Below are positions 37,342-46,906 of a stretch of 64,000 nt of DNA, piece after piece. Location of the stretch: positions 310,001 through 374,000 of the forward strand of contig CAVSJJ010000004.1 of assembly GCA_963728395.1 (NCBI GenBank), written 5' to 3'. Each line of letters begins with the position of its first letter. The stretch's first letter is position 1. Origin of the DNA: CAVSJJ01 sp963728395. Lineage in GTDB: Bacteria; Actinomycetota; Actinomycetes; Actinomycetales; Dermatophilaceae. The position numbers and the translations under genes are program-made. The notes under the pieces are model-generated. The model was not told where the DNA came from. It ran no database searches and saw only the letters and a list, made by a program, of their open reading frames with translations.

Positions 37342-38931
37342 TCATGATCCGTCGGGTGTCGGGTCGTCTTGGACTGTGACGTCGGCCAGGGCGCTGCCCG
37401 CGCCCTCGTAGAGGTGCAGTACCGCGGCTACCCCGTGCTCCTGGAGCTCGACCACGTCGTCGTCGTACTGCGCGATGGCGCCGACTCCGCCGCCGAAGCC
37501 GGCTTCGCGTAGGCGGGCTAGTGCGATGCGGTTGGAGCCGTGGAAGGGCATCGCCAGCACGGCGTGTCTGATCGTGTCCATGCCGGCGACTCGTTGCCAA
37601 AACTCGCGGTCGGCGGCATCGGCTTCGACGACGTCGAGGCCTGCTTCTCGTAGGGTGCGGACCCGTACGGGGTCGCTCTCGATGCCGCGGACGGGCATCC
37701 CGTGGTGCTGTTGGAGGCGGTGGTAGGCGGCGCGACCGATGCGTCCCATCCCCAGGACCACGACGTGCACACCGGTGAGGTCCACCGGTTGGTCTTCGAC
37801 GGGGACACGTCGGGGATCTGGGGCAGGGATACGTGGGGCGAGGGCTTGCACTATGCGGTTCCGGTGGCGGTCGATGACGCTGAACAGGACGAAGCTGCTG
37901 GCCACGGCGACCGAGAGGATGACGACCCAGTCACCGCTGAGCCACCCGGCGTCGGCTCCGACGGCGGCGACGATGAGCCCGAACTCGGAGTGGTTCGCGA
38001 GGGCCAGCCCGGTCAGCGTGGCTGTCCGGCCACGGAAGGAGAACGCGCGAAGTAGCGCGATGTACAACGCGGCTTGGACGGGAATGAGGAGGAGCAGGGT
38101 CAGGCCGATGATCACGGCCGTGCCGGTGAGCTGGCCGGAGTAGCCGATGCGGATGAAGAACGCAATGAGCAGCAGGTCCTTGAGGGAGAGCAGCGAGCGC
38201 GAAAGTTCGGTGCTGCGGCGGTGGCTGGCGAGCAGCAGTCCCATGATCAGTGCGCCCAGGTGTCCCTTGAGCCCGGCGGCGTCGAAGAGCAGGTACCCGG
38301 GCACGACAGCGACGAACAGCCCGAAGAGCAGCTGCATCTCGCCGTGCCCGACACGGTCCCAGACCCAGCGCAGCGCGCGCGCCGCAGGGACGAGCAACAC
38401 CAGGGCCAGCGCCCACAGGCGCGGAGGGGTTGGCGAGGTTGCGGCGAGGAACGCGACCGCCATGAGGTCCTGGACGACGAGTATCCCGATCGCCAGGCGG
38501 CCGTGCAGGGCGCGGTCCTCGCTGCGGTCCTCGAGCGCCTTGACGACCACCACCGTGCTCGAGAACGACAGCGCGAACCCCACAATGACGAAGGTGCGCA
38601 AGTGTTCGGGGTGGAGCACCGTGGCCCACAACATGCCCAGGCCCTCAAGGAGGGCGATGGCCAGGGGAATGGTCAGCAGCGTGTGGGCGATGGCGCTGCC
38701 CCAGGTCTCTCGTCGCAGGAGTACCTGCACGTCGAGCTTGAGGCCGATCCCGAAGAGCAGGAGGGCCACTCCCAGTTCAGCCATCGTTTGCAGGGTGGGT
38801 GGCTCGGCGACGCCGAGCGCGCTGAGGATGAAACCTGCGGCGAGGAAACCCACGAGCGCTGGCAGTCGCACCAGGACAGCGGCCAAGGCACAGGCAAAGA
38901 CGACGGTGAGGTATGCGGTGGCCGTCAACAT
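37342..38931 (-). CDS. CPA2-family cation/proton antiporter with TrkA-N domain
   Basis: 529 residues. About 12 membrane segments from residue 3 to about 385, with the Na/H exchanger pattern LVGFLAAGFILSALG, ELGVALLLFGIGLKLDV and FALSFSSTVVVVKALEDRSE. The C-terminal RCK/TrkA-N domain starts VHVVVLGMGRIGRAAYHRLQQHHGMPVRGIESDPVRV, a nucleotide-binding Rossmann fold. This is the YbaL/KefB type, so K+ or Na+ efflux against protons is likely, gated by nucleotide. ATG at 38,931 has AAGGA five bases upstream; the longer open frame is not supported. Confidence 0.88.
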   Translation of the reverse strand: MLTATAYLTVVFACALAAVLVRLPALVGFLAAGFILSALGVAEPPTLQTMAELGVALLLFGIGLKLDVQVLLRRETWGSAIAHTLLTIPLAIALLEGLGMLWATVLHPEHLRTFVIVGFALSFSSTVVVVKALEDRSEDRALHGRLAIGILVVQDLMAVAFLAATSPTPPRLWALALVLLVPAARALRWVWDRVGHGEMQLLFGLFVAVVPGYLLFDAAGLKGHLGALIMGLLLASHRRSTELSRSLLSLKDLLLIAFFIRIGYSGQLTGTAVIIGLTLLLLIPVQAALYIALLRAFSFRGRTATLTGLALANHSEFGLIVAAVGADAGWLSGDWVVILSVAVASSFVLFSVIDRHRNRIVQALAPRIPAPDPRRVPVEDQPVDLTGVHVVVLGMGRIGRAAYHRLQQHHGMPVRGIESDPVRVRTLREAGLDVVEADAADREFWQRVAGMDTIRHAVLAMPFHGSNRIALARLREAGFGGGVGAIAQYDDDVVELQEHGVAAVLHLYEGAGSALADVTVQDDPTPDGS

Positions 38932-39117
38932 GCCGGTCCTTCGTGCGCTGTGGCACCAATACTGCCGCCGGCGCTGCGCGATTCCCACCTGATGTGACGG
39001 TGCCCTCGGTGCCCGGTTCCGAGGCCGGCTCTCGGGTCCGGGGTCTGCAGGCCGCCCCGGCTCGCCGTGGCATCCGCCCGTGATCAAGCAGACTGCACCT
39101 GTTGCGATGAGCAGGGG

Positions 39118-40080
39118 ATGATGAAGCGCATGGCTGACAACCAGATCGGCGGGCAGGCAGCCGCTGGTACGAGCGAGGCTCACACGGGCGAGCTTTTCGG
39201 CGCGAACGGCACGGTGGTGGCGGGCATCGACGGATCCGCGGCCGACGGGTCGGTTACCGATTGGGCCGCCGATGATGCTCACCGTCTGGGTGTTCCCCTG
39301 CGGCTGGTCAACGTCATCGACCCCGGGGTGCAGATGACGTCGTACGAGGTGCTCGCCTCCGGATCGCCGAGCCTGGCGGAACGTCTCACTGATGATGCTC
39401 GCCACCTGCTTGACGCCGCTGGCACCCGGGCACGGGCTCGCCATCCTGACCTGGACATCGCCGTACGGGTGTCAACGGGTCGTGCCGCAGCGGTCCTGGT
39501 TCGGCTCTCTGAGGGCGCGATGCGGGTGGTCGTCGGCGGCCCCGCCAGAGGGCACCTCGAGCGCATCCTGCTGGGTTCGGTCGCCCTGCCGGTCGTGGCC
39601 CACGCCAAGTGCCCCGTCGTCGTGGTCCCCACGGGGACGACGGTGATCACCCCTGCGCGCATCGTCGTCGGCGTCGATGGCAGTGAGGGCGGTGACCGTG
39701 CGGTCGAGTTCGCCCTGCGCACTGCCGCTGCGTGTGGAGCCGGCGTGACGTGCGTGGTGGTGTGGAACCTGGAGGTGGAAGACGGAATCGTGGTGACGGA
39801 GCCGACCAGTGAGCGCTGGAAGGCGGTCGAGCGGCGGTACCTGAACCTGGGCCACCAGGTGGTTGACGCGATGGCGGCGAGGCACCCTGATGTGGAGGTG
39901 AGCGTCACGGTCCGTCACGGTTCACCGGCCAAGGCGCTCGTCCAGGCCGTGGCTGATCTCGAGGCGGACCTGCTGGTTGTCGGCAACAGGGGGCGAGGCG
40001 GGTTCCGCGAGCTGCTCCTGGGCTCGGTCAGTCGCCGGGTCGTCGAGACAGCCGGCGGTGTGGTCGCCATCGCGCGCTGA
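39118..40080 (+). CDS. Tandem universal stress protein
   Basis: About 320 residues with two UspA domains. Domain 1 runs from TVVAGIDGSAADGS to VVGGPARGHLERILLGSVALPVVAHAKCPVVVVP. Domain 2 runs from ARIVVGVDGSEGGDRAVEFAL to LLVVGNRGRGGFRELLLGSVSRRVVETAGGVVAIAR. Each has the G-2x-G-9x-G(S/T) ATP-binding pattern. ATG at 39,118, 39,121 or 39,130 could be used with the same AGGGG site. In mycobacteria such tandem USPs neighbour ctpF in the hypoxia regulon, and here too a CtpF-like ATPase follows. Confidence 0.85.
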   Translation: MMKRMADNQIGGQAAAGTSEAHTGELFGANGTVVAGIDGSAADGSVTDWAADDAHRLGVPLRLVNVIDPGVQMTSYEVLASGSPSLAERLTDDARHLLDAAGTRARARHPDLDIAVRVSTGRAAAVLVRLSEGAMRVVVGGPARGHLERILLGSVALPVVAHAKCPVVVVPTGTTVITPARIVVGVDGSEGGDRAVEFALRTAAACGAGVTCVVVWNLEVEDGIVVTEPTSERWKAVERRYLNLGHQVVDAMAARHPDVEVSVTVRHGSPAKALVQAVADLEADLLVVGNRGRGGFRELLLGSVSRRVVETAGGVVAIAR

Positions 40081-40261
40081 GGACCTGCCCTGCGCGGATC
40101 GCTCACGCGCGGCCACGACGGTGTGAGACCCACGGTGCTGGCCCAGACGGCGTAGGTCTTGAGGGGCGTGGTGCGTCCATGCCTGGATGGCGTGTGCGAG
40201 TTCGGAGTTGCGTGGGCCTCAGTTCAGTCAGGATGAGGAGCGACGTCGTTACAGTCGGGGT

Positions 40262-42973
40262 ATGGCTGCGGCCATGACGCCCGCGACTGGCACCGCTCAT
40301 CACGCGCTTGCGGCGCATGAGGTGGTCCTGCTGCTGGAGACGGACCCGCACCGGGGGCTGACGGAGGTCGAGGCCGCGCAGCGGCTGGTGCGCTTCGGGC
40401 CCAACCTGCTGCCGCACACGGAGACGGCCGGGCCGATGCGCCGCTTCCTACGGCAGTTCCAGCATCCGCTGATCTACGTCCTCCTGGTTGCCGGCGTGAC
40501 CACGCTTGTGCTGGGTGAAGTGGTGGACTCCGTCGTGATCTTCGGGGTGGTGCTGGTCAACTCGGTGATCGGGTTCATCCAGGAGAGCAAGGCCGAAGCC
40601 GCGCTCGACGCCCTGCGTTCGATGGTGCGTACCGAGGCGCGAGTCGTGCGCGACGCAAACGCGCGCACCCTCACGTCCGACGAGCTGGTGCCTGGTGACC
40701 TGGTGCGAGTCGAGGCCGGTGACAAGGTGCCGGCAGACCTGCGTCTACTGCAGGTTGCCGGGATCCAGGTCGACGAGTCGGCGCTGACTGGGGAGTCCGC
40801 CCCGGTAACCAAGGACGAGGTGGCGCTGCCGTTCGACACGTCCGTCGCGGACCGCCGGAACATGATGTACTCCGGCACGCTGGTCACATACGGCACTGGG
40901 ACGGCGATCGTGGTGGCGACCGGGGCGCGCACGGAGCTGGGCGAGATCCACCGGCTCGTCGGGGCCGCGCAGGTGCTGGCCACACCCTTGACGAGGAAGC
41001 TGGCCGGTTTCAGCAGGGTCTTGACCCTCGTTATTCTCGGCCTGGCCCTGGTGACGTTCGCGGTCGGGGTGCTTCGTGGCGAGCAGGTGGCGGAGATGCT
41101 CACGGCGGCCGTGGCGTTGGCGGTCGGAGCCATTCCCGAGGGACTGCCCGCGGCGGTGACCATCACCTTGGCCATCGGTGTGGGCCGGATGGCTCGCCGA
41201 AGGGCGGTCATCCGGCGGCTGCCGGCGGTGGAGACCCTGGGCAGCACCACCGTCATCTGCACCGACAAGACCGGCACTCTGACCGAGAACCAGATGACGG
41301 TTCGAGCGCTGTGGACCCCAAACGGACAGTACGCAGTGAGCGGGTCCGGGTACGACCCGCACGGGCGCCTCGTCGACGGGGATGGCCGGCTCGTCGACCC
41401 CTCGGCCGACCATGCACTGCGCTGGTGCCTGCTGGCCGGAGCGCGCTGCAACGACGCACGGCTGTCCCAGCAGGACGGTCAGTGGCATGTGGTCGGAGAC
41501 CCCACCGAAGGGGCGATGCTGGTGGCAGCTGCCAAGGCCGGCATCGATCTCGACGAGGCCCGCACCCTGCTGCCCACGATCTCGACGGTGCCGTTCAGCT
41601 CCGAACGTCAGTACATGGCCACCCTGCACCGTGACCTGGTCACCGGTGCACCGGTGGTACTGGTCAAGGGTGGGTTCGAGCGCGTAGTACAGCTGTGCGG
41701 GTGCCAAGTCGACGCGACAGGTGCTTCGCAACCGCTGGATCGTGACGGCATCCTGTCTGCCGCGGGGCTACTGGCGGCAGACGGGCTCCGGGTGCTGGCC
41801 ACGGCCATGCGTCGGGTCGAGAACGACATGGGGCTCGACGACCACCTCCAGCCCGGCACGCTGGTCTTCACCGGACTTCAGGCCATGCTCGACCCCCCGC
41901 GGACGTCCGCCAGATCGGCCGTCGCCGCCTGCCACGCCGCGGGAATCGACGTGAAGATGATCACCGGTGACCACGTCGGCACCGCCCGCGCGGTGGCCGG
42001 ACAGGTCGGTGTCATCGGCGTGAACCGGGACGGCGAAGTGGTCAGCGGCGCCCAGCTTGCGCAACTGGACGACGATGCGTACGCCCACACCGTCGAACGC
42101 GCCGACGTGTTCGCCCGAGTCTCACCGGAGCAGAAACTGCGACTGGTCGAGGCGTTGCAGGCGCGCGGTCACGTCGTCGCAATGACCGGCGACGGGGTCA
42201 ACGACGCCCCTGCGCTGCGGCAGGCCGACATCGGCGTCGCCATGGGCCGTGCGGGCACCGAAGTCGCGAAGGAAGCCGCCGACATGGTGCTCACCGACGA
42301 CGACTTCGCGACCATCGAGGGGGCCGTGGAAGAAGGTCGGGGCGTCTTCGACAACCTCACCAAGTTCATCGTGTGGACCCTGCCGACGAACATGGGCGAG
42401 GGCCTCGTCATCCTCGTCGCGATCCTCTTCGGGTCCGTCCTGCCGATCCTGCCGGTACAGATCCTGTGGATCAACATGACCACGGCCGTGGCGCTGGGAC
42501 TGATGCTCGCCTTCGAAGCCAAGGAACCAGGGATCATGACGCGCCCACCGCGCGACCCGACCCGCCCGCTGCTCACCGCAGCCCTGATCACCCGCATCCT
42601 CCTGGTCTCCGGCCTGATGGTCGCCGGCACCTGGTGGCTCTTCGAATGGGAGCTCGGCAACGGGGCCTCCGTGGCCGAGGCCCGTACCGTCGCGATGAAC
42701 CTCTTCGTCGTCGTCGAGGCGTTCTACCTGTTCAGCTGCCGATCGCTGACCCAGTCCGCGCGGCGCATCGGATTCCTCACCAATCGGTGGCTGCTCGCCG
42801 GGGTCACCGCCCAAGCGGTCGGGCAGCTCGCCATCACCTACCTGCCCTTCATGAACCAACTGTTCAGCACCGCACCCATCCCACCCGAAGCATGGCTGCG
42901 GATCCTCGGTGTCGCCCTGCTCGCCTCCCTGGTCGTAGCCGTCGACAAGAAGCTACGACGCTCAGCCATGTGA
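40262..42973 (+). CDS. P2-type cation-transporting ATPase (CtpF/PMR1-like)
   Basis: 903 residues. A cation_ATPase_N region (HHALAAHEVVLLLETDPHRGLTEVEAAQRLVRFGPN), LTGESAPVTK, VGAIPEGLPAAVTITLAIGV (the PEGL of calcium-type pumps), CTDKTGTLTENQMTVR (phosphorylation Asp) and MTGDGVNDAPALRQADIGVAMG, then six C-terminal membrane segments. This layout matches Ca2+/Mn2+ pumps such as CtpF. The ion is inferred. ATG at 40,262 is preferred although the site upstream is weak; MTPATG at 40,274 is possible. It follows the universal stress gene by 181 bases. Confidence 0.88.
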   Translation: MAAAMTPATGTAHHALAAHEVVLLLETDPHRGLTEVEAAQRLVRFGPNLLPHTETAGPMRRFLRQFQHPLIYVLLVAGVTTLVLGEVVDSVVIFGVVLVNSVIGFIQESKAEAALDALRSMVRTEARVVRDANARTLTSDELVPGDLVRVEAGDKVPADLRLLQVAGIQVDESALTGESAPVTKDEVALPFDTSVADRRNMMYSGTLVTYGTGTAIVVATGARTELGEIHRLVGAAQVLATPLTRKLAGFSRVLTLVILGLALVTFAVGVLRGEQVAEMLTAAVALAVGAIPEGLPAAVTITLAIGVGRMARRRAVIRRLPAVETLGSTTVICTDKTGTLTENQMTVRALWTPNGQYAVSGSGYDPHGRLVDGDGRLVDPSADHALRWCLLAGARCNDARLSQQDGQWHVVGDPTEGAMLVAAAKAGIDLDEARTLLPTISTVPFSSERQYMATLHRDLVTGAPVVLVKGGFERVVQLCGCQVDATGASQPLDRDGILSAAGLLAADGLRVLATAMRRVENDMGLDDHLQPGTLVFTGLQAMLDPPRTSARSAVAACHAAGIDVKMITGDHVGTARAVAGQVGVIGVNRDGEVVSGAQLAQLDDDAYAHTVERADVFARVSPEQKLRLVEALQARGHVVAMTGDGVNDAPALRQADIGVAMGRAGTEVAKEAADMVLTDDDFATIEGAVEEGRGVFDNLTKFIVWTLPTNMGEGLVILVAILFGSVLPILPVQILWINMTTAVALGLMLAFEAKEPGIMTRPPRDPTRPLLTAALITRILLVSGLMVAGTWWLFEWELGNGASVAEARTVAMNLFVVVEAFYLFSCRSLTQSARRIGFLTNRWLLAGVTAQAVGQLAITYLPFMNQLFSTAPIPPEAWLRILGVALLASLVVAVDKKLRRSAM

Positions 42974-43242
42974 CCAGGATGAGTCCTGGCTGAAGACGAG
43001 ATCCAACGGACGCCGCCCGAGGTCGGACCTCACTCAGCCATCGCCCAACTGCGTCTCATCGCCAGTCCACCGCCTCGCTCGAACTGGTGACAAAGGATTC
43101 CGTCCGTGCGATCTGAGGAGTTCAGCCCGGAAGGGGCACACCGGCGAGTAGCCGCGTAGCACCCCAAGGGGTAAGTCGCAATGCCGAGGGGGTAGTTGCC
43201 ACAGCACCTCAAGGCAACTGTCCTGATTGCTCTCGGCCGCTA
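42974..43242. other. Intergenic region left of the IS5-family element
   Basis: No gene is supported. A GC-rich stretch near 43,120-43,200 contains several short inverted repeats (for example CCCCAAGGGG at 43,162-43,171) but no recognised structured RNA. Confidence 0.35.
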
Positions 43243-43758
43243 GGGCGTGTCTCCTAACGCGTCGAGCCAGATGAGGACGGCGCGAAGGAGCGCTCCGGCG
43301 CGGTAGGTCAGGGCGAGCTTGTCGTAGCGGGTGGCCAGGGCGCGCCATTGCTTGAAGGCGTTGAAGCTGCGTTCGACGACGTTGCGGTTCTTGTACCGCT
43401 GCGCGTCGAAGGCCGGAGGCCGGCCACCCTTGGCGCCGCGGCGGGTGCGGTTGGCCTTCTGGTCGTTGGGTTCGGCGATGACGGCGGTGATCCCCCGGCC
43501 GCGTAGCAGCGCGCGGTGTCCGCGGCTGGAGTAGGCCTTGTCGCCCAAGACCGCGTCCGGGGTGGTGCGTGGACGGCCCGGCCCCCGCCGAGCTACCCGT
43601 AGGGCGCTCAGCAGGGGCGGGAACATCCGCGAGTCGCTGCCCTGGCCCGGTCCGAGCAGGACCACCAGCGGCCGACCGTGGCCGTCGCACAGCTGGTGGA
43701 CCTTGGTCGACAGGCCTCCACGGGAGCGGCCGACCGCGTGGTCAGGCGGCTCCTCGCT
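43240..43758 (-). CDS. IS5-family transposase, second frame
   Basis: Continuation of the transposase: EEPPDHAVGRSRGGLSTKVHQLCDGHGRPL, then LGDKAYSSRGHRALL (second Asp) and the final acidic part YKNRNVVERSFNAFKQWRALATRYDK. It has no start codon of its own in the conserved region, consistent with frameshift expression. Its stop TAG uses the TA of the flanking target duplication. Confidence 0.85.
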   Translation of the reverse strand, partial: SEEPPDHAVGRSRGGLSTKVHQLCDGHGRPLVVLLGPGQGSDSRMFPPLLSALRVARRGPGRPRTTPDAVLGDKAYSSRGHRALLRGRGITAVIAEPNDQKANRTRRGAKGGRPPAFDAQRYKNRNVVERSFNAFKQWRALATRYDKLALTYRAGALLRAVLIWLDALGDTP

Positions 43759-44194
43759 CAGATTCTTGTGATTCCACAGGGCCCCCTGTGACCTGCTCGG
43801 CTCTCGGCAGGTTCGTGCCGTGCTGGTGGGCCCGGTTGATGGTGGAGTCCACGCTCACCTCCCAGTCGACGAGCCCAGCAGCATCAGCATCGGCCAGCAG
43901 GGCCGCCAGGACCAGGTCCCAGGTGCCGTCACCGGCGAGGCGGCGGTGCCGCTTCCACACGGTCTGCCAGGGTCCGAACTCCTCAGGCACGTCCCGCCAC
44001 GAAACCCCGGTGCGGTACCGGTAGATGATCCCGTCGACCACCTGCCGATGATCTCGAAAAGGCTTGCCCTGCTTGCCGTCCGAGGACGGCATCAACGGCG
44101 AGATCCTCGCCCACTGCGCATCAGTCAACACCCGAGTCCGAGACATGGCGTCAACAATCACCGACAACCACGCTCAACTTATGGAGACACGCCC
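43243..44194 (-). mobile_element. IS5-family insertion sequence (IS427-like)
   Basis: About 952 bp. The terminal inverted repeats GGGCGTGTCTCC (43,243-43,254) and GGAGACACGCCC (44,183-44,194) are perfect over 12 bases, with a TA dinucleotide on both sides as target duplication. It carries a transposase split in two overlapping frames, as in the IS427 group that uses programmed frameshifting. The right end supplies the stop codon of the adjacent response regulator gene. Confidence 0.88.
43742..44146 (-). CDS. IS5-family transposase, first frame
   Basis: About 134 residues from ATG at 44,146 (MSRTRVLTDAQWARISPLMPS). It includes GKPFRDHRQVVDGIIYRYRTGVSWRDVPEEFGPWQTVWKRHRRLAGDGTWD and the first catalytic Asp in VSVDSTINRAHQHG. 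It stops at 43,742 right after ESQESERGAA. The conserved EEPPDHAVGRSRGGL continues in the neighbouring frame, so the product is probably completed by a frameshift near 43,750. Confidence 0.85.
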   Translation of the reverse strand: MSRTRVLTDAQWARISPLMPSSDGKQGKPFRDHRQVVDGIIYRYRTGVSWRDVPEEFGPWQTVWKRHRRLAGDGTWDLVLAALLADADAAGLVDWEVSVDSTINRAHQHGTNLPRAEQVTGGPVESQESERGAA

Positions 44195-44850
44195 TAAGTG
44201 GGTCGGTCGTCTGCCAGCCCGGCTCTGCGCGCTTTCACGATGGCCGTCGACCGATCGGAGACCTGCAGCTTGCTGAAGATGTTCGAGACGTGGTTGCGCA
44301 CGGTCTTCAGGCTGATCATCAGCTCGTGGGCGATGGTGGCGTTGCCCTTGCCGGCGGCGATCATTCCGAGCACTTCCCGTTCGCGCTCTGTGAGCATGGG
44401 AAATGCTGCTGCCGTCGACCCTGGCCCAGCTGCGAAGTGTTCGACCACCCGGGCCGCGACCTCGGGGCCGAAGATGGCTTCGCCGGCGGCGGCGGCGCGG
44501 ATTGCGCGGACGATCTCGTCCTGATCGGCCCCCTTGAGCAGGTAGCCACGGGCACCTGCGCGCATCGCGGTGAAGACGGATTCGTCGTCGTCGAACATCG
44601 TGAGGACGACGACGGCGGGCCTCGGTGCGGGGGCGAGTCGCTTGATCCGCCGGGTCGCCTCGATGCCGTCGAGGTCGGGCATCCGCAGGTCCATGAGAAC
44701 TACGTCCGGGGCCAGGGCGCCGGCCAGTTCCACGGCCTGGGCCCCGGTGTCGGCCGAACCGACGATCTCGAGGTCATCGACCTCGGTGAGCATCAGCGCC
44801 AGCCCCCGACGATAGGCCGGATGGTCGTCCGCCACGAGGACGCGGATCAT
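44194..44850 (-). CDS. NarL/LuxR-family response regulator
   Basis: 218 residues. The receiver domain has DDHPAYRRGLALM, the phospho-acceptor Asp in VVLMDLRMPDLDG, and ARGYLLKGAD with the Lys. The C-terminal LuxR helix-turn-helix is LTEREREVLGMIAAGKGNATIAHELMISLKTVRNHVSNIFSKLQV. ATG at 44,850 overlaps the kinase stop by four bases (ATGA), so the two form a coupled pair. The last codons run into the IS5-family end, which provides the TAG stop, so a few native residues may be lost. This is the NarL/DevR type of regulator; its targets are unknown. Confidence 0.9.
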   Translation of the reverse strand: MIRVLVADDHPAYRRGLALMLTEVDDLEIVGSADTGAQAVELAGALAPDVVLMDLRMPDLDGIEATRRIKRLAPAPRPAVVVLTMFDDDESVFTAMRAGARGYLLKGADQDEIVRAIRAAAAGEAIFGPEVAARVVEHFAAGPGSTAAAFPMLTEREREVLGMIAAGKGNATIAHELMISLKTVRNHVSNIFSKLQVSDRSTAIVKARRAGLADDRPT

Positions 44851-46748
44851 CCCGGCACCTCGGCACTGAGGGCGTTGGCTGGGTGGGCGTCGGGGCAGGC
44901 GTCGGTGGGAGCGAGGTGCCCGACTGGCAGGATTGCCCGGACGGCAAGGCCACCGCCGTCCCTGGCTCGGATCGTGCAGGTTCCGCCCAGCTCCTCGGCA
45001 CGTTCGACCATGGATGTCCACCCGATCCCGCGAGCTGACTCACGGCCAGCTCCTCGACCGTTGTCGAGGACGGTGAGCTCGAGCCCTCGGTCACATCGCA
45101 GCTCGACCCGACACCGGGTGGCGCCGGAGTGGCGGGCGACGTTGGTCATCGCTTCGGAGGCGATCCGGAAGGCCGCCACCTCGGCTGCTGCGGGTAGGGG
45201 CGGCAAGGTCGGCGGGAGGTACACCTCGATCACGAGACGGTCGGTTGAGAGCGAGGAGGCCCGCTGACCTATCGCGCCGGCGAGCCCGAGCTCGTCGATC
45301 GCCGGTGGCCGGAGCTCGTCAACCGTGCGCCGAACCTCGGCGATCGCGGCTTTGGTCTCGTCCCTGATCTCGGTCAACAGGGCACCGCGCGACGTGGCGT
45401 CCTTGCGTGACCGGGCTGCCTCCAGCTTGAGCAGGATCGCCGCAAGGGACGGCCCGACACCGTCGTGCAAGTTGCGGCGAAGGCGTTTGCGTTCCTCCTC
45501 GCGGGCGGAGACGATCGAGGACCGCGACGCCTGCAGCTCTTCGGCGAGCTGGGCGGCACGCACGGTGACCGCGGCCTGGCGCGCGAGGTCGTGGAGCAGG
45601 GCTTTGTCGGCCGCCGAGAGGCGGCGCCCCTTGGGCGCCTCCACCGCGAGGTAGCCGACGATCTCCTCCCGGTGCACCAGCGGGACCTGGACGGTGTCGA
45701 GGGAAGGGGACTCACCGGCATCCGGGGGCGCGACCCACACTCGGTCGACCTTGAGGGCGTCGCGCACCGAGGCGGTAACGGCCTCGACGACGTGCAGTGG
45801 GTCGGCAGATTCCAGGCGTGCACCTAGCATCCGGAGGGCCACCGTCGGGTCCGAGCGGTAGCCGTAGACCCAGCGCTCGATCGTGCGTCGCACGACGGAG
45901 TAGGCCGGTTGCACGGCAACCGCGACGATGGCGACGGCGAGGACCCCGCCCGCGGCGGTCTGCCCGACCACGTGTTGAGCACCGAGCAGGAGGGCCACGT
46001 AGAGGGAGACCACCGCGGTGAGCAGGACGCCATAGGTCAGGGTCCGGCTCAGGACGAGCCGGATGTCGAAGAGCTGGTGCCGAAGGATTGCAATTCCGAT
46101 AGTGACGGGCAGTGCGGCACCGGCCAGGGTCAGGGCCGCGCCGATCGCCAGTGGGCTGTCGTCGAACACGAAGTGCCCCACCCACGCGAGCGCCAGCGAC
46201 AAGGGCAGGCTGGTGGCTCCCCAGACGAGCCACAGCAGTTGCAGACGGACCGTCCCGGAGGAGCCCTTGAGCCGGGCAGCCACCGCGAACGCCGCACCGA
46301 CGAAGAACATGACGGTGAGGACCAGCCCGGTAACTCCGAGCACCCCGGAGACCGCCTCAGGCAGCCAGGGCAGCGGTGGGTCCTGGCCGTCATGGGCCTG
46401 TCGGAAGCCGGTCACGTCGCCCGCGGAGCCGACCAGGAACGCGACGACACCGGCGAGCCCGCACATCATCCAGCCGCGCCACCGCGCCGACAGCGGGTGA
46501 CCGTCGGGGACCAGGTACGCGATGACGACCAACCACAGGAACAGAAACACCCAGGACCCTGACGCGAACTGGTCCACCACCATGGCCGGACGGCTCGTGC
46601 CCCTGCCCTGACCGAGGAGGAGGGCTCCGAAACACACCCCTTGGGCCACCAGCAGCCAGCCGATGCGTCGTTGCCCAGAACCCCGCAGGACCAGGAGTCC
46701 GACGAGCACGGCCACTGCGGACGTGAGGAGAACGGCAACGTCATCCAT
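44847..46748 (-). CDS. NarL-type sensor histidine kinase
   Basis: 633 residues. Several membrane segments occupy residues 1-260 as a sensing domain. A GAF-like domain follows (about 310-400). Then comes the HisKA_3 dimerisation helix with the phospho-acceptor His in EEERKRLRRNLHDGVGPSLAAILLKLE, and the ATPase domain with EAMTNVARHSGATR and VLDNGRG. It phosphorylates the downstream coupled response regulator. The signal is unknown; the neighbours suggest metal, redox or oxygen stress. ATG at 46,748 gives MDDVAVLLTSAV. Confidence 0.9.
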   Translation of the reverse strand: MDDVAVLLTSAVAVLVGLLVLRGSGQRRIGWLLVAQGVCFGALLLGQGRGTSRPAMVVDQFASGSWVFLFLWLVVIAYLVPDGHPLSARWRGWMMCGLAGVVAFLVGSAGDVTGFRQAHDGQDPPLPWLPEAVSGVLGVTGLVLTVMFFVGAAFAVAARLKGSSGTVRLQLLWLVWGATSLPLSLALAWVGHFVFDDSPLAIGAALTLAGAALPVTIGIAILRHQLFDIRLVLSRTLTYGVLLTAVVSLYVALLLGAQHVVGQTAAGGVLAVAIVAVAVQPAYSVVRRTIERWVYGYRSDPTVALRMLGARLESADPLHVVEAVTASVRDALKVDRVWVAPPDAGESPSLDTVQVPLVHREEIVGYLAVEAPKGRRLSAADKALLHDLARQAAVTVRAAQLAEELQASRSSIVSAREEERKRLRRNLHDGVGPSLAAILLKLEAARSRKDATSRGALLTEIRDETKAAIAEVRRTVDELRPPAIDELGLAGAIGQRASSLSTDRLVIEVYLPPTLPPLPAAAEVAAFRIASEAMTNVARHSGATRCRVELRCDRGLELTVLDNGRGAGRESARGIGWTSMVERAEELGGTCTIRARDGGGLAVRAILPVGHLAPTDACPDAHPANALSAEVPG

Positions 46749-46787
46749 CTGGCCAGTGTGGAGCCTGTGTGCTTCGTGGGGAATGGC

Positions 46788-46806
46788 GCCCGGGAACTGT
46801 TCCCGG
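46788..46806. promoter_or_regulatory. Palindromic operator candidate between kinase and membrane-protein genes
   Basis: CCCGGGAA (46,788-46,795) and TTCCCGGG (46,799-46,806) around the 3-bp spacer CTG form a perfect palindrome in the 158-base divergent gap. A binding site for the adjacent response regulator is possible but not shown. Confidence 0.45.
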
Positions 46807-46906
46807 GTCGGGCGGGACTCCCGGCTCGTGTGCTCGGGTCGGCGGGACGCCCAGCCTCGTGCCCATCGCGGGGTATCGAGCCCCGCTCGAGTGAGAGGGA
46901 CGAACG

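Noticed and set aside
43100..43230. Structured RNA or riboswitch upstream of the IS5-family element
   Set aside because: Short inverted repeats are present, but no recognised riboswitch core and no downstream gene in the right orientation.
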